A DNA stretch of 64,000 nucleotides from JACKII01 sp965222315 (GTDB taxonomy: Bacteria; Pseudomonadota; Alphaproteobacteria; Bin95). Below the pieces are notes generated by a model. The model had not been told where the DNA came from. It ran no database searches and was given only the letters and a program-made list of their open reading frames with translations. The stretch lies in assembly GCA_965222315.1 (NCBI GenBank), contig OZ244951.1, forward strand, positions 4,650,001-4,714,000, written 5' to 3'. A program made the position numbers and the translations under genes. Shown here one piece after another: positions 9,373 through 17,906 of this stretch (within the stretch, counting starts at the first letter, position 1; the number at the start of each line of letters is the position of its first letter).

Positions 9373-9993
9373 ATGTTTGACACCGCGCTTGAGCAATTCG
9401 TCACGCTATGGGCGGTCATTGACCCCATCGGCACATTGCCGGTGTTCATCGCCGTCACGGCAGGGCTTTCGGCAGGTCAGCAGCGCAAGACCGCGCTGAA
9501 GGCGGCGCTGGTCTCCGGCGGTATCCTGCTGGCCTTTGTCGCCGCCGGACAGTTTGTGCTGGAGGGGCTCGGCATCTCGCTGATCGCGTTTCAGATTGCG
9601 GGCGGCCTGATCCTGTTCCTGTTCGCGCTCACCATGATCTTCGGCGAATCAAAGCCAAAGGTTGAGGTCGAGGGCGCGTCCGCGCAAACCGATATTGCCG
9701 TATTTCCGCTCGCAATGCCGTCGCTCGCCTCACCCGGCGCCATGCTGGCCGTCGTCGTTTTGACGGACAATAACCGCCATTCGCTGGAGGAACAGGCCGT
9801 AACGGCAGCGATGATGCTGCTGGTGGTGGCGGCGGCTCTGGCGGTGATGCTGCTGGCGTCACCGCTGAACCGGCTGCTTGGCATGGCAGGCGCAGCGATC
9901 ATCAGCCGGGTGATGGGCATGATCCTGGCCGCGGTTGCCGTGGACAATGTGCTGGAGGCGCTCGCCAAGATAGGCGTGCTGCCCCCGCTTTGA
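9373..9993 (+). CDS. MarC family integral membrane protein
   Basis: 206 residues from ATG 9373 (MFDTALEQFVTLWAVIDPIG). Six hydrophobic segments span most of the chain, and the DPIGTLPVFIAVTAG signature is typical of the MarC/NAAT family. Despite the name (multiple antibiotic resistance), E. coli MarC has no proven role in resistance, and the biochemical function is unknown. The gene is divergent from the molybdoenzyme (152 bp apart) and its 3' end is 8 bp from the convergent CoA-transferase gene. Confidence 0.8.
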   Translation: MFDTALEQFVTLWAVIDPIGTLPVFIAVTAGLSAGQQRKTALKAALVSGGILLAFVAAGQFVLEGLGISLIAFQIAGGLILFLFALTMIFGESKPKVEVEGASAQTDIAVFPLAMPSLASPGAMLAVVVLTDNNRHSLEEQAVTAAMMLLVVAAALAVMLLASPLNRLLGMAGAAIISRVMGMILAAVAVDNVLEALAKIGVLPPL

Positions 9994-10001
9994 TCCTCGG
10001 T

Positions 10002-11207
10002 TTACCTGGCCGGTCCGGCAACGATTTTGCCGTCGTGCAGCCGCCCGATAGCACCCGAATCTATGCCCAGCACGTCCGCCAGAATCTCGTCCGTGTGCTG
10101 GCCAAGCAACGGTGCCGGTTTCGGCTCCAGCCGTTGCAACGCCTCCACATCGAAGGGCGAGCCCGGTACCGGATAGGCACCGACGCCCGGCTGCTCGACG
10201 GTGGAGAACATGGGGTGGCTGGCGGCCTGTTCCGCCATTTCGGCGAAGCTCTGGTATGGCCCCCACAAAGCCCCGCTGCTCTCCAGCGCGGCGGTCACTT
10301 CCGGCAATGGGCGCGCTGCGATCCATGGCGCCAGCACGGCTTCGATTGCTTTGCGGGCGCGGTAGCGGTCGGCTTCGTCCAGCAGATTGACGTTCTCGGA
10401 TTTCTCGATGGCGTCCACGGCCTCATCGCCGACCAGCGCACGCAGCGCCTGCACATGGCGTCCCGTGAACATGCAAACCATGACGTACTTGCCATCCGCG
10501 CACCGGAAACTCTGGCCGAACGTGCCGAAGATGTGATTACCGAGGCGCTGGCGCTCATCGCCGGTCACTGCCGCTTCGGCCACATAGCCCAGCGCCGCGG
10601 TTGCCGCGAGCGCGACATCATAAAGCGATAGCTTCAGCCAACTGCCCTGACCGGTACGAAGCCGCCGCCGTTCTGCCGCAAGCAGGCCGGTGGAAAAACT
10701 CAGCGCCGCGGCGATGTCCCAGGCGGGCAGCACATTGTTGACCGGGCCCTCATATCCCTCCGGCCCCGTCACCATGGGAAAGCCCATGGCGGCATTGACG
10801 GTGTAATCCACCTGCGCCTTGCCGTCCCGCGTGCCGGTGAGCGTGACCATGATCAGGTCTTCCCGCAGGGCCTTCAGTGTCTCATAGCCGTTCCAGCCCC
10901 GCGCCGGCAGGTTGGTAATGAACATGCCGGCATCCGGGCCAGGCGCCGTGATCAACGCTTGCAGGATCTCTCGGCCTTCCGGATTACGGACGTCGATGGC
11001 CAGGGACCGCTTGCCCTTGTTCAGGCTGTTCCAATAGAGGCTCTTCCCATCGGGCGTAACCGGCCAGCGCTCGCCGTCCAACGCACCGCCGATATCATCG
11101 AACCGGATCACATCTGCTCCCAGCTGGGCCAGCGTCATGCCACCCATTGGGGCGGCAACGAAGGCAGAGCCTTCCACGATGCGCATTCCGGCGAGCAAAT
11201 CGTACAT
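10002..11207 (-). CDS. Class III CoA transferase family, 2-methylfumaryl-CoA isomerase-like
   Basis: 401 residues from ATG 11207 (MYDLLAGMRIVEGSAFVAAP). The CaiB/BaiF fold is evident (LAQLGADVIRFD, LNKGKRSLAIDVRNPEGRE, QHTDEILADVLG). Several segments (VEGSAFVAAPMGGMTLAQLG, ITNLPARGW, VDYTVNAAMGFP, VNNVLPAWD) closely recall, from memory, 2-methylfumaryl-CoA isomerase (Mct) of the 3-hydroxypropionate bicycle, which moves CoA within one molecule. No other gene of that cycle is nearby, so the role is uncertain; a generic intermolecular CoA transferase remains possible. It is divergent from the MlrC-like gene (95 bp apart). Confidence 0.65.
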   Translation of the reverse strand: MYDLLAGMRIVEGSAFVAAPMGGMTLAQLGADVIRFDDIGGALDGERWPVTPDGKSLYWNSLNKGKRSLAIDVRNPEGREILQALITAPGPDAGMFITNLPARGWNGYETLKALREDLIMVTLTGTRDGKAQVDYTVNAAMGFPMVTGPEGYEGPVNNVLPAWDIAAALSFSTGLLAAERRRLRTGQGSWLKLSLYDVALAATAALGYVAEAAVTGDERQRLGNHIFGTFGQSFRCADGKYVMVCMFTGRHVQALRALVGDEAVDAIEKSENVNLLDEADRYRARKAIEAVLAPWIAARPLPEVTAALESSGALWGPYQSFAEMAEQAASHPMFSTVEQPGVGAYPVPGSPFDVEALQRLEPKPAPLLGQHTDEILADVLGIDSGAIGRLHDGKIVAGPAR

Positions 11208-11302
11208 GTCATTCTCGTCTGCATCTTTTGAGGTTTTGTCGCCAGTGTATCTGGCCCCTATGGTGGTCGCCACCAATTCCCGGCCCCAACAATGGTGTTG
11301 CT

Positions 11303-12820
11303 ATGTCACAACCCCGGATTGCGCTCCTCGGCTTGTTCCTGGAAGCCAATGAATTTGCACCCGTCAGCACCGCTGCCGACTTTCACGCCTCTTGCTACCT
11401 GGAGGGGCAAGCGATCCTGGAAGAAGCAGCCAAGCCCGCCCCCGCCATGCCGGCGGAGATACCGGGCTTCATGGCTGACATGACCGCGGCGGGCGCGTGG
11501 GAGCCCGTGCCCATCATCGTCACCGGCACCGAACCAGGCGGTCCGGCTGAGGCGAGTTTCGTCGCAGAAACCCTAGCCAAGATGCGGGCCATGCTGGAGG
11601 CAGCCCTGCCCGTGGATGCGGTCTACCTGGCTAATCACGGCGCGATGACAGCCACCGACAGCACGGACCCCGACGGCGCGTTCTATGCCATGGCCCGCGA
11701 CGTTGTCGGGCCCGACGTGCCGGTGGTCGCAACCGTGGACCTGCACGCCAACATCTCCGACCGCATGGTGGCAAGTACGGATGCTATCATCAGCTACCGC
11801 ACGAACCCGCACGTTGACCAGCGGGAGCGCGCGGCGGATGCGGCGCAACTGATCCGCCGGCTACTGGCGGGGGAGAAGCTGACCAAGACCTTCATCCGCA
11901 TGCCCATCGTCGCCCCCAGCGTGCGCCTGCTGACGGCCAGCGGTCCCTATGCCGACCTGATCGAACAGGGCCAGGCGGAAAAGGCAGCCATGGGCGTCGA
12001 TGTGGTCTCGGTCGTTGGCGGCTTCGCCTGGGGCGATACACCGGAGAATGGGCTCGCCATCCTGACCTATGCGGCCAGCGCGAATGCCGGACGGGAACTG
12101 GCAAACCGCCTCGCCGAGCGGTCATGGGCCGAGCGGGAGCGTTTCAATGTCTTCCTCACCAGCGTCGCCGACGCCATCTCCGCCGCCAAGGCCCGCGAGG
12201 ACGATACGGACCTCCCCGCCCTCTGTATCGCCGATGTGGCGGACAATCCCGGCGGCGGCGGACGCGGCAACACCACGGACATGCTTGAGGCGCTGATTGA
12301 AGCGCAGGCTGAGAATGTTCTGCTCGGCCTGTTCGTTGACCCGGCGGTTGCCGCTCAGTGCCACGACGCCGGCCCCGGCGCGGCGCTAAACGTGGTTTTC
12401 AACCGGCAGAATGCCGACGCCCATGGCCGCGCGGTGGAGGCGGAAATCGAGGTGCTCGGCCTGTCCGACGGCTTCATCGTGGGACGCCGGGGAATAGCGG
12501 CAGGACGCACGTCCAAGCTCGGCCCCAGTGCCTGCATCCGACTGGGCGGTATTACCATGGTGGTCGCCTCCCGCCGCATCCAAGCAGCCGATCCAGCCTA
12601 TTTTGAGAGCTTCGGCCTGGAAATTGCCGCATTCCGCACCGTTGTTCTCAAGAGCCGAGGCCATTTCCGGGCCGGATTCGACGAATTCTTCGCGCCAGAA
12701 CAGATCATCGAGGTCGACGCCCTGGGCCTTACCAACCCCGTCTTGAGCCGCTTTCCGTTCAAGCGTCTGCCCCGTCCCGTCTACCCACTGGACCCGGAGA
12801 CTGAGTGGTATCGCAACTAA
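11303..12820 (+). CDS. M81 family metallopeptidase (MlrC-like)
   Basis: 505 residues from ATG 11303 (MSQPRIALLGLFLEANEF). Conserved MlrC motifs are visible: YLANHGAM, VATVDLHANIS, ISYRTNPHVDQRE and ADVADNPGGGGRG. MlrC hydrolyses the linear peptide products of microcystin degradation, but the family is widespread in Proteobacteria that see no microcystin and probably cleaves small peptides or amides. It has no signal peptide and is probably cytosolic. The stop codon is 13 bp upstream of the presumed enhancer of the downstream sigma-54 promoter. Confidence 0.85.
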   Translation: MSQPRIALLGLFLEANEFAPVSTAADFHASCYLEGQAILEEAAKPAPAMPAEIPGFMADMTAAGAWEPVPIIVTGTEPGGPAEASFVAETLAKMRAMLEAALPVDAVYLANHGAMTATDSTDPDGAFYAMARDVVGPDVPVVATVDLHANISDRMVASTDAIISYRTNPHVDQRERAADAAQLIRRLLAGEKLTKTFIRMPIVAPSVRLLTASGPYADLIEQGQAEKAAMGVDVVSVVGGFAWGDTPENGLAILTYAASANAGRELANRLAERSWAERERFNVFLTSVADAISAAKAREDDTDLPALCIADVADNPGGGGRGNTTDMLEALIEAQAENVLLGLFVDPAVAAQCHDAGPGAALNVVFNRQNADAHGRAVEAEIEVLGLSDGFIVGRRGIAAGRTSKLGPSACIRLGGITMVVASRRIQAADPAYFESFGLEIAAFRTVVLKSRGHFRAGFDEFFAPEQIIEVDALGLTNPVLSRFPFKRLPRPVYPLDPETEWYRN

Positions 12821-12833
12821 ACGGCGTGCACAT

Positions 12834-12850
12834 TGCAATAAACAGTTGCA
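12834..12850. promoter_or_regulatory. Possible NtrC enhancer site
   Basis: TGCAATAAACAGTTGCA is a 17-bp dyad with TGCA at both ends, the same length and outer bases as the NtrC consensus TGCACC-N5-GGTGCA. It is centred about 128 bp upstream of the predicted start of the sigma-54 transcript, a normal enhancer distance. The inner bases deviate from consensus, so this is an inference. Confidence 0.35.
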
Positions 12851-12943
12851 TTTTGCATCGCATGTTGCTGAATTGGCATAAAAGAGCCGCAAATACAGTG
12901 GCCAGAATGGGAGATTTCAACAACTTTTGGGTTGTCTCCCGTT

Positions 12944-12959
12944 TGGCATATGGCTTGCA
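12944..12959 (+). promoter_or_regulatory. Sigma-54 (-24/-12) promoter
   Basis: TGGCATATGGCTTGCA matches TGGCAC-N5-TTGCW at all positions but one, with the invariant GG (12945-12946) and GC (12957-12958) at the required spacing. Transcription would start near 12970. The next gene downstream is on the opposite strand, so the promoter serves no protein gene in the window. Confidence 0.7.
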
Positions 12960-12969
12960 AGGTAAGGCT

Positions 12970-13066
12970 GACCGCATGACAAAGGCGGAGTCTAGAGAGA
13001 GCGAGTGCATAGCACCAAGACCGACTAAAGGCGGTCCCAGCACAAACGGGGCCGCCTTTGTCTTTT
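12970..13066 (+). ncRNA. Candidate sigma-54-dependent small RNA (~97 nt)
   Basis: The segment is bounded upstream by a sigma-54 promoter (12944-12959) and downstream by a strong intrinsic terminator (13027-13066). An ATG at 12976 opens a frame but has no ribosome site, and the frame runs through the terminator hairpin, so a protein product is unlikely. AAAGGCGG occurs twice, at 12981-12988 and 13027-13034, and both copies could pair with CCGCCTTT at 13052-13059, giving alternative folds. A sigma-54 promoter implies control by NtrC or a related activator. This resembles the logic of nitrogen-regulated small RNAs in other proteobacteria, but no known family was recognised. Confidence 0.55.
13027..13066 (+). 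terminator. Intrinsic terminator of the candidate small RNA
   Basis: A 12-bp stem (AAAGGCGGTCCC at 13027-13038 with GGGGCCGCCTTT at 13048-13059, one G-U pair), a nine-base loop, and then GTCTTTT. It is oriented for plus-strand transcripts and lies 23 bp before the 3' end of the convergent acylase gene. Confidence 0.8.
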
Positions 13067-13089
13067 GTCCGCCGTTCCGGCCCTCGGTG

Positions 13090-15360
13090 TTATCGGGCTG
13101 GCTGCAACGCAATGCTTTCCCGCGTGTCCGCAGCGACCGCCGCATCGCTGAAGCGCATCGGCACATATTGCTCAGCCGCCCAAAGCGGGAAGAGATCCTT
13201 GTAGTGCGGGCTCTCCGGGTTACCGGATTGACCCGGTGAATTGATCGTCACACAGGCATCCCAATTGCCTACATCGCACACCATCCGCCAGGTCACACCC
13301 AGCGTCAGCCTGCCATCATCAAGCCGGTAATTGTTGTTGTTGACCGTCAGGCCGCTGCCACCCTTGGGCAAGGGGCCTGCGCTCCACTGCACCCGTGTGG
13401 ACTCGTCCAGAAAGGCCGAGAGGTCATGCGGGTGGAAGGCATGATGGAAATCACCCCACCGCCACGCCGCCGGGTCCGGCCCGAACAGGCGGTGCGTATC
13501 GTCCCAAGCTGCCTGCAAGGTGCGCTCCAGCAAGGCTTCCCGGTCGCCCAGCCGCGGGTCGCCGGACGCTATCAAGTCGACCGCCAGCGCGGTGTCGGGC
13601 AGCGCCGCATAGGCCTGCAGGCCCTCTGGCGAGGCGGCGTCCAGAGCGCCTGGGATCAGGTGGCGCATCAGCCAAGTCTCGAACAGGGCCGCCGCCCCAC
13701 TGTCCTTCTCCAGCCGCAGGTTCCAGCCCTGGAGCATGGCGCGCGCCGGGCTATCAGGCAGCGCCACCAGCAAGGGCACGATCCGCGAGGCCGGCGTAGA
13801 GTAAAAGCTCGTCTGAAGCGCCTGCATGTCTGCCAGCGAGAACGCCTCCTCGCCACCCAGCACATCCGCAATGGTCTCGAAACGTACCCGGTCGGTCCAT
13901 TCGAAGCCGGGGGTCTTGCCGTCCGCCAGCCATTCCTCGTTCAGGTTGTATTGGTTGGCGGTGGCAACCCAGCCTTCGGCAGGGTCCTTCACCCTGGGCG
14001 TTGTCATGGGGTCGCGCAGGCCGGCCCACTCGTAGCGTCCATCGCCTGGCACCGGCAGCAAGCCGTCCCAATTGGGCCGGACCGGCAGGAAGCCTGCCGT
14101 AAACCGCGCGACCTTGCCCGACGCCTCCGCCACGATGTGGTTGGAGGCAGGCGCGCCCCAGCCCCGCAGCGCCTGCTCGTAGTCGCCGATGGTCTTCGCC
14201 TGGAGGAAATTGAGGCTGGCGAGGTAGGCCGCCGTGCCCGGCTCCGTCCAGATGGTGCGGACGGCATAGGCTTTGCCCGCCGCCCTGTCCACATGCAGCA
14301 CCGGCCCATGCCGGGTAAACCGCAGGTCGAGACGCTGCTCGGCCTCGTCCCCCTTCACCGGCAGCCATTCCGTGACCGTCCGCATGGTCTCCCAGTCCCC
14401 ATTATACCGGTAGCGGTCCGGGTCTTCCGGGTGCAGGTCATAGATATAGAGGTCTTCCTGATCGACGAACCAGATGGTCAGGCCGAAGGCGATATCGTCG
14501 TTATGGCCGAAGGAAACCCCCGGCACGCCCGGCTCCCCCGCACCGATCACGTTCAGGCCGGGGGCCTGCAGGTGAACCATGTAGCGGAGCGAGGGCATCT
14601 GGTGCGCCCGGTGCGGATCGCTCGCCATGATGGCCCGCCCGGTCGTCGTCCGGTCCGGCGTCAGGGCCCAGGCATTGGAGCCCATCAACTCGCTGGACAT
14701 CTCCGCGGCCTGCACATCGCCTTTGCCAAAGACCGGCGCTTCGGTCGCCAACAGGTAGGTCTTGAGGATCTCCGGCGGCAGTTCCGCCGGCTCGAAGCCC
14801 TCCGGCACCCGCAGCGGCCGGTCGGGCTGGCGCATCTTGCGAAGCGAATCGGCCTCCGCCCCATACTTCGCCAGCACGGCAGACCGGCGGATTTCCTGGT
14901 CCACGTTGTTCACCCGGGCATGGCTGCGGATGCGAACCACATCCTCCGCCTGCCAGCGGGCGGGCCTGGTGCCCATCAGCTCGAACTCCGGCGGCAGGCG
15001 GTGCTCGCCCGCCTCGGTCCCATCGATATAGGCGTTGATCCCGGCCACGAACGCCTCGGTCCAGGCTTGCGCGTTCGGGCCGTAGCTTTGCCATTCCGGT
15101 TTCATCGGGCCGCGGTAGAGGAACAGCCGCGCCGCCTCATCCTTCGCAGCATAGGCGGGGCCGAAGTCGCCGGAGAGCAGCCCCAGCCCCCGTTTCCGCC
15201 AAAGGTCTATCTGCCAGAGCCGGTCCCGCGCAGCGTTCCAGCCCTGGGCGAAGAAGGCATCGGCCTGACTTTCCGCCTTGATATGGGCAATGCCCCATTG
15301 GTCGATGCGGATCGAGACCGGGGCGGATGCGCCGGCAACAGTATAGGACGACTCCGTCAT
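13090..15360 (-). CDS. Penicillin acylase family Ntn-hydrolase
   Basis: 756 residues from ATG 15360 (MTESSYTVAGASAPVSIRID), the usual precursor length. The autoprocessing serine is Ser228 in MGSNAWALTP, which would become the N-terminus of the beta chain. The following ASDPHRAHQMPS and the later LTVNNNNYR segment carry the other conserved active-site elements. Family members hydrolyse amides, including beta-lactam side chains and acyl-homoserine lactones. There is no signal peptide, unlike periplasmic penicillin G acylase, so it may act in the cytosol. It is divergent (147 bp) from the MetX-like hydrolase. Confidence 0.85.
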   Translation of the reverse strand: MTESSYTVAGASAPVSIRIDQWGIAHIKAESQADAFFAQGWNAARDRLWQIDLWRKRGLGLLSGDFGPAYAAKDEAARLFLYRGPMKPEWQSYGPNAQAWTEAFVAGINAYIDGTEAGEHRLPPEFELMGTRPARWQAEDVVRIRSHARVNNVDQEIRRSAVLAKYGAEADSLRKMRQPDRPLRVPEGFEPAELPPEILKTYLLATEAPVFGKGDVQAAEMSSELMGSNAWALTPDRTTTGRAIMASDPHRAHQMPSLRYMVHLQAPGLNVIGAGEPGVPGVSFGHNDDIAFGLTIWFVDQEDLYIYDLHPEDPDRYRYNGDWETMRTVTEWLPVKGDEAEQRLDLRFTRHGPVLHVDRAAGKAYAVRTIWTEPGTAAYLASLNFLQAKTIGDYEQALRGWGAPASNHIVAEASGKVARFTAGFLPVRPNWDGLLPVPGDGRYEWAGLRDPMTTPRVKDPAEGWVATANQYNLNEEWLADGKTPGFEWTDRVRFETIADVLGGEEAFSLADMQALQTSFYSTPASRIVPLLVALPDSPARAMLQGWNLRLEKDSGAAALFETWLMRHLIPGALDAASPEGLQAYAALPDTALAVDLIASGDPRLGDREALLERTLQAAWDDTHRLFGPDPAAWRWGDFHHAFHPHDLSAFLDESTRVQWSAGPLPKGGSGLTVNNNNYRLDDGRLTLGVTWRMVCDVGNWDACVTINSPGQSGNPESPHYKDLFPLWAAEQYVPMRFSDAAVAADTRESIALQPAR

Positions 15361-15507
15361 GGGGACTCTCTGCTGGTTTGATGTAGCGATGGGGTGACAA
15401 GGTAGCGATTGTCCCTGCGTCTTTTGCCGAACGCAACCATGCTTGCCGACCATGGGCGCTGCGGTCCATGATGGCGCCGCAATTCCTCTTTGAGCCGGCG
15501 CTTGATC

Positions 15508-16521
15508 ATGACTGACTATAAGACCTTCAACCTGGGGCGGACGACCCTGCAATCCGGTTTGACCGTGCCCAATCCGGTACTGGCCTATAAAACCTACGGC
15601 GAACTGAACGCCGACAAGAGCAACGCGGTCCTCTATCCGACCAGCTATGGCGCCCAGCACACCGATATAGAGTGGCTGATCAAGCCGGGCGGCATCCTGG
15701 ACCCGGAAAAGCATTTCATCGTCATCCCGAACATGTTCGGCAACGGCCTCTCCACCTCGCCCAGCAATATCGAGCCGCCCCACAACAAGGCCCGCTACCC
15801 GAACTTCACCGCCTATGACAATGTCCAGGCCCAGCGGCGCTTGCTGTTGGAAGTGTTCGAGATCGACCATCTCGCCATGGTCTATGGCTGGTCCATGGGC
15901 GCACAGCAGGCCATGCACTGGGGCGCGCTGTTCCCGGAAAAGGTCGAGCGCATCCTGGCGATCTGCGGTTCCGCCCGCACGGCGCCCCATAACAAGGTCT
16001 TTCTGGAAGGCGTAAGGGCAACGCTCACCACCGATCCTGCCTGGAACGGCACGCACTTCACCGCCAAGCCGGAGGCCGGCCTCCGCGCCATGGGCCGGGT
16101 CTATGCTGGGTGGGGCATGAGCCAGGAATTCTATCGTGACGAGGCCTGGCGCAAGATCGGCTTCTCCTCGCTGGAGGACTACCTGATCCGCAGCTGGGAA
16201 TGGAACTTCCTGCGCCGGGACGCTGACAATCTGCTGGCCATGCTCTGGACCTGGATCAATGCCGATGTGAGCCTGCATCCGCGCTATGGCCGCGACCTGT
16301 CCAAGGCGCTGGGCTCCATCACCGCCAAGACCATCCTGATGCCGAGCGAGACCGACCTCTATTTCCGGGTGGAGGACAATAGCCGCGAGATCCACCACAT
16401 GCCCAACGCGGAGCTACGGGTCATCCCGTCGATCTGGGGCCACCGCGCCGGCAATCCCAGCGACAATGCGGAAGATGAGGCCTATATCCGGCAAGCGGTG
16501 CAGGACCTTTTCGCCGCATGA
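15508..16521 (+). CDS. MetX-like alpha/beta hydrolase
   Basis: 337 residues from ATG 15508. The fold and motifs are those of the homoserine O-acetyltransferase family: nucleophile elbow VYGWSMGAQQ, acid in PSETDLYFR, histidine in WGHRAGNP. It is shorter than biosynthetic MetX (about 370-400 residues), and many such shorter proteins are annotated simply as alpha/beta hydrolases, so acyl transfer to homoserine is not assured. The stop overlaps the start of the MFS exporter gene by four bases (ATGA), implying translational coupling. Confidence 0.75.
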   Translation: MTDYKTFNLGRTTLQSGLTVPNPVLAYKTYGELNADKSNAVLYPTSYGAQHTDIEWLIKPGGILDPEKHFIVIPNMFGNGLSTSPSNIEPPHNKARYPNFTAYDNVQAQRRLLLEVFEIDHLAMVYGWSMGAQQAMHWGALFPEKVERILAICGSARTAPHNKVFLEGVRATLTTDPAWNGTHFTAKPEAGLRAMGRVYAGWGMSQEFYRDEAWRKIGFSSLEDYLIRSWEWNFLRRDADNLLAMLWTWINADVSLHPRYGRDLSKALGSITAKTILMPSETDLYFRVEDNSREIHHMPNAELRVIPSIWGHRAGNPSDNAEDEAYIRQAVQDLFAA

Positions 16522-17888
16522 CGCCCCGCGACTGGCTGGCGGTCTTTGCCATCGGGCTGGGGACCGCAGTCATTCCGCTGGATTCGGCAGTCAATATCGC
16601 CTTTCCGGAAATCACCCGGTTCTTCGGGATCGAGATCCAGCAGATTCAGTGGGTCATCATCGCCTATGTGCTGACCCACACCAGCCTGATGCTGTTTTGC
16701 GGCCGGCTGGGCGACCGTTTCGGGCGCCGGCTCGTGTTTACCGTCGGTCTTTGCTGGAGCACGCTGGCCTTTGTCGGCCTGTCCCTTGCTCCGACCTTTG
16801 AGTGGCTGCTGGCCGCACGGGTCGCCCAGGGCATCGGCGCGGCCCTGATCGGCAGTTGCGGCCCCGCCCTCATCACCAGCCTGGCCGATGAAGGCCGCCG
16901 GGCGCGGATGCTGGGGCTTTACATGTTCATGTTCGGCGCCGGCGCGGCGCTCGGCCCGCTGGTTGGCGGCACGCTGGTAGAGGCGTTTGGCTGGCCGGCC
17001 ATCTATGCCATGCGCGCGCCGCTCTGCCTGCTGGCGCTGTTGCTGGTCTGGAGCCTGCCGGGCAGGGACCGCCAGCCCGAATGGCAGGCCGGGCGGGCGA
17101 TGAATGCCAAGGGCGCGTTCCTGCTGGTCGGCGTCATGGCGGCGCTGCTGCTCACCATCAACCGCCTGCAGGTCGCCGCGGACCAGTTGCTGGTGCCAAT
17201 GACGGCAGGGGCGGCGCTGGTGTTCAGCCTGCGGATGTTTCTGGCGAATGAGCGGCGCACGCCAGCGCCGATCCTGCCGCTGCACCTGTTCCGCCGCCGG
17301 GCCTTCAGCGGCCTGATCCTGGCGACGGCGCTGGTCGCGTTCACCGGCTTTTCGATCATGCTGATCGTGCCCTATTTCCTCTCCCGCCTGACCGATCTGC
17401 CCTGGTCCGTGGCTGGGCTGGTGCTGGCGGCGAGCCCGTTCGGCACCATGATCGCCAGCGGCGTTGCCGGACGGCTGATCGGCCTTTGGACCGCGCGCGG
17501 TGCTGCGATTGCCGCTGCCCTGATGACGGCCGCCGGCCTCGCGGGTATCGGCCTCTGGCCCGAAAACCCGCCGGTCCTCGCCATGGTTGCACCGCTGTTC
17601 CTGGCGGGCGCCGGCATGGGCCTGTTCCAGGTGGCCAGCATGGATGTGGTCACCGGCTCCATGCCGGTTGCCGAGCGCGGCGTGGCCGGCAGTCTGGCGC
17701 AGGCCACCCGCACCGTGGGGGTCATGACGGCTGCAAGCCTGCTCAGCCTGACCTTCGCCTACTTCTCCGGCGGCACCGCCGCCACCAATGCCACCTTCCT
17801 CAGTGGCTTCAATACGCTATTTCTATATGTTGCCGTGCCGCCGGTGCTGGTAGCCCTGTGGCTGTGGCGGCAGCGGAGCGGTAACTGA
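16518..17888 (+). CDS. MFS drug exporter, DHA2 (14-TM) type
   Basis: 456 residues with about 14 hydrophobic segments. Motifs include GRLGDRFGRRLVF (MFS motif A, loop 2-3), LGPLVGGTLVEAFGW and DSAVNIAFPEI near the N-terminus, as in EmrB/QacA-type exporters. It probably exports amphiphilic compounds using the proton gradient. It overlaps the upstream MetX-like gene by four bases and its stop is 18 bp before the phased heptamer repeat at 17907. Confidence 0.85.
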   Translation: MTPRDWLAVFAIGLGTAVIPLDSAVNIAFPEITRFFGIEIQQIQWVIIAYVLTHTSLMLFCGRLGDRFGRRLVFTVGLCWSTLAFVGLSLAPTFEWLLAARVAQGIGAALIGSCGPALITSLADEGRRARMLGLYMFMFGAGAALGPLVGGTLVEAFGWPAIYAMRAPLCLLALLLVWSLPGRDRQPEWQAGRAMNAKGAFLLVGVMAALLLTINRLQVAADQLLVPMTAGAALVFSLRMFLANERRTPAPILPLHLFRRRAFSGLILATALVAFTGFSIMLIVPYFLSRLTDLPWSVAGLVLAASPFGTMIASGVAGRLIGLWTARGAAIAAALMTAAGLAGIGLWPENPPVLAMVAPLFLAGAGMGLFQVASMDVVTGSMPVAERGVAGSLAQATRTVGVMTAASLLSLTFAYFSGGTAATNATFLSGFNTLFLYVAVPPVLVALWLWRQRSGN

Positions 17889-17906
17889 ATAACTTTCTAA
17901 AAACCA

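Noticed and set aside
12976..13239. Plus-strand frame starting inside the candidate small RNA
   Set aside because: No ribosome site, runs through the terminator hairpin and then antisense to the acylase gene; the RNA reading is better supported.
13426..15381. 651-codon plus-strand open frame opposite the acylase gene
   Set aside because: No domain, Arg/Gly/His-rich, and fully antisense to a complete penicillin acylase; a shadow frame.
15508..16521. Biosynthetic homoserine O-acetyltransferase (metX) with a SAM riboswitch
   Set aside because: The protein is shorter than MetX, and no SAM-riboswitch-like structure was seen in the 147 bp upstream.
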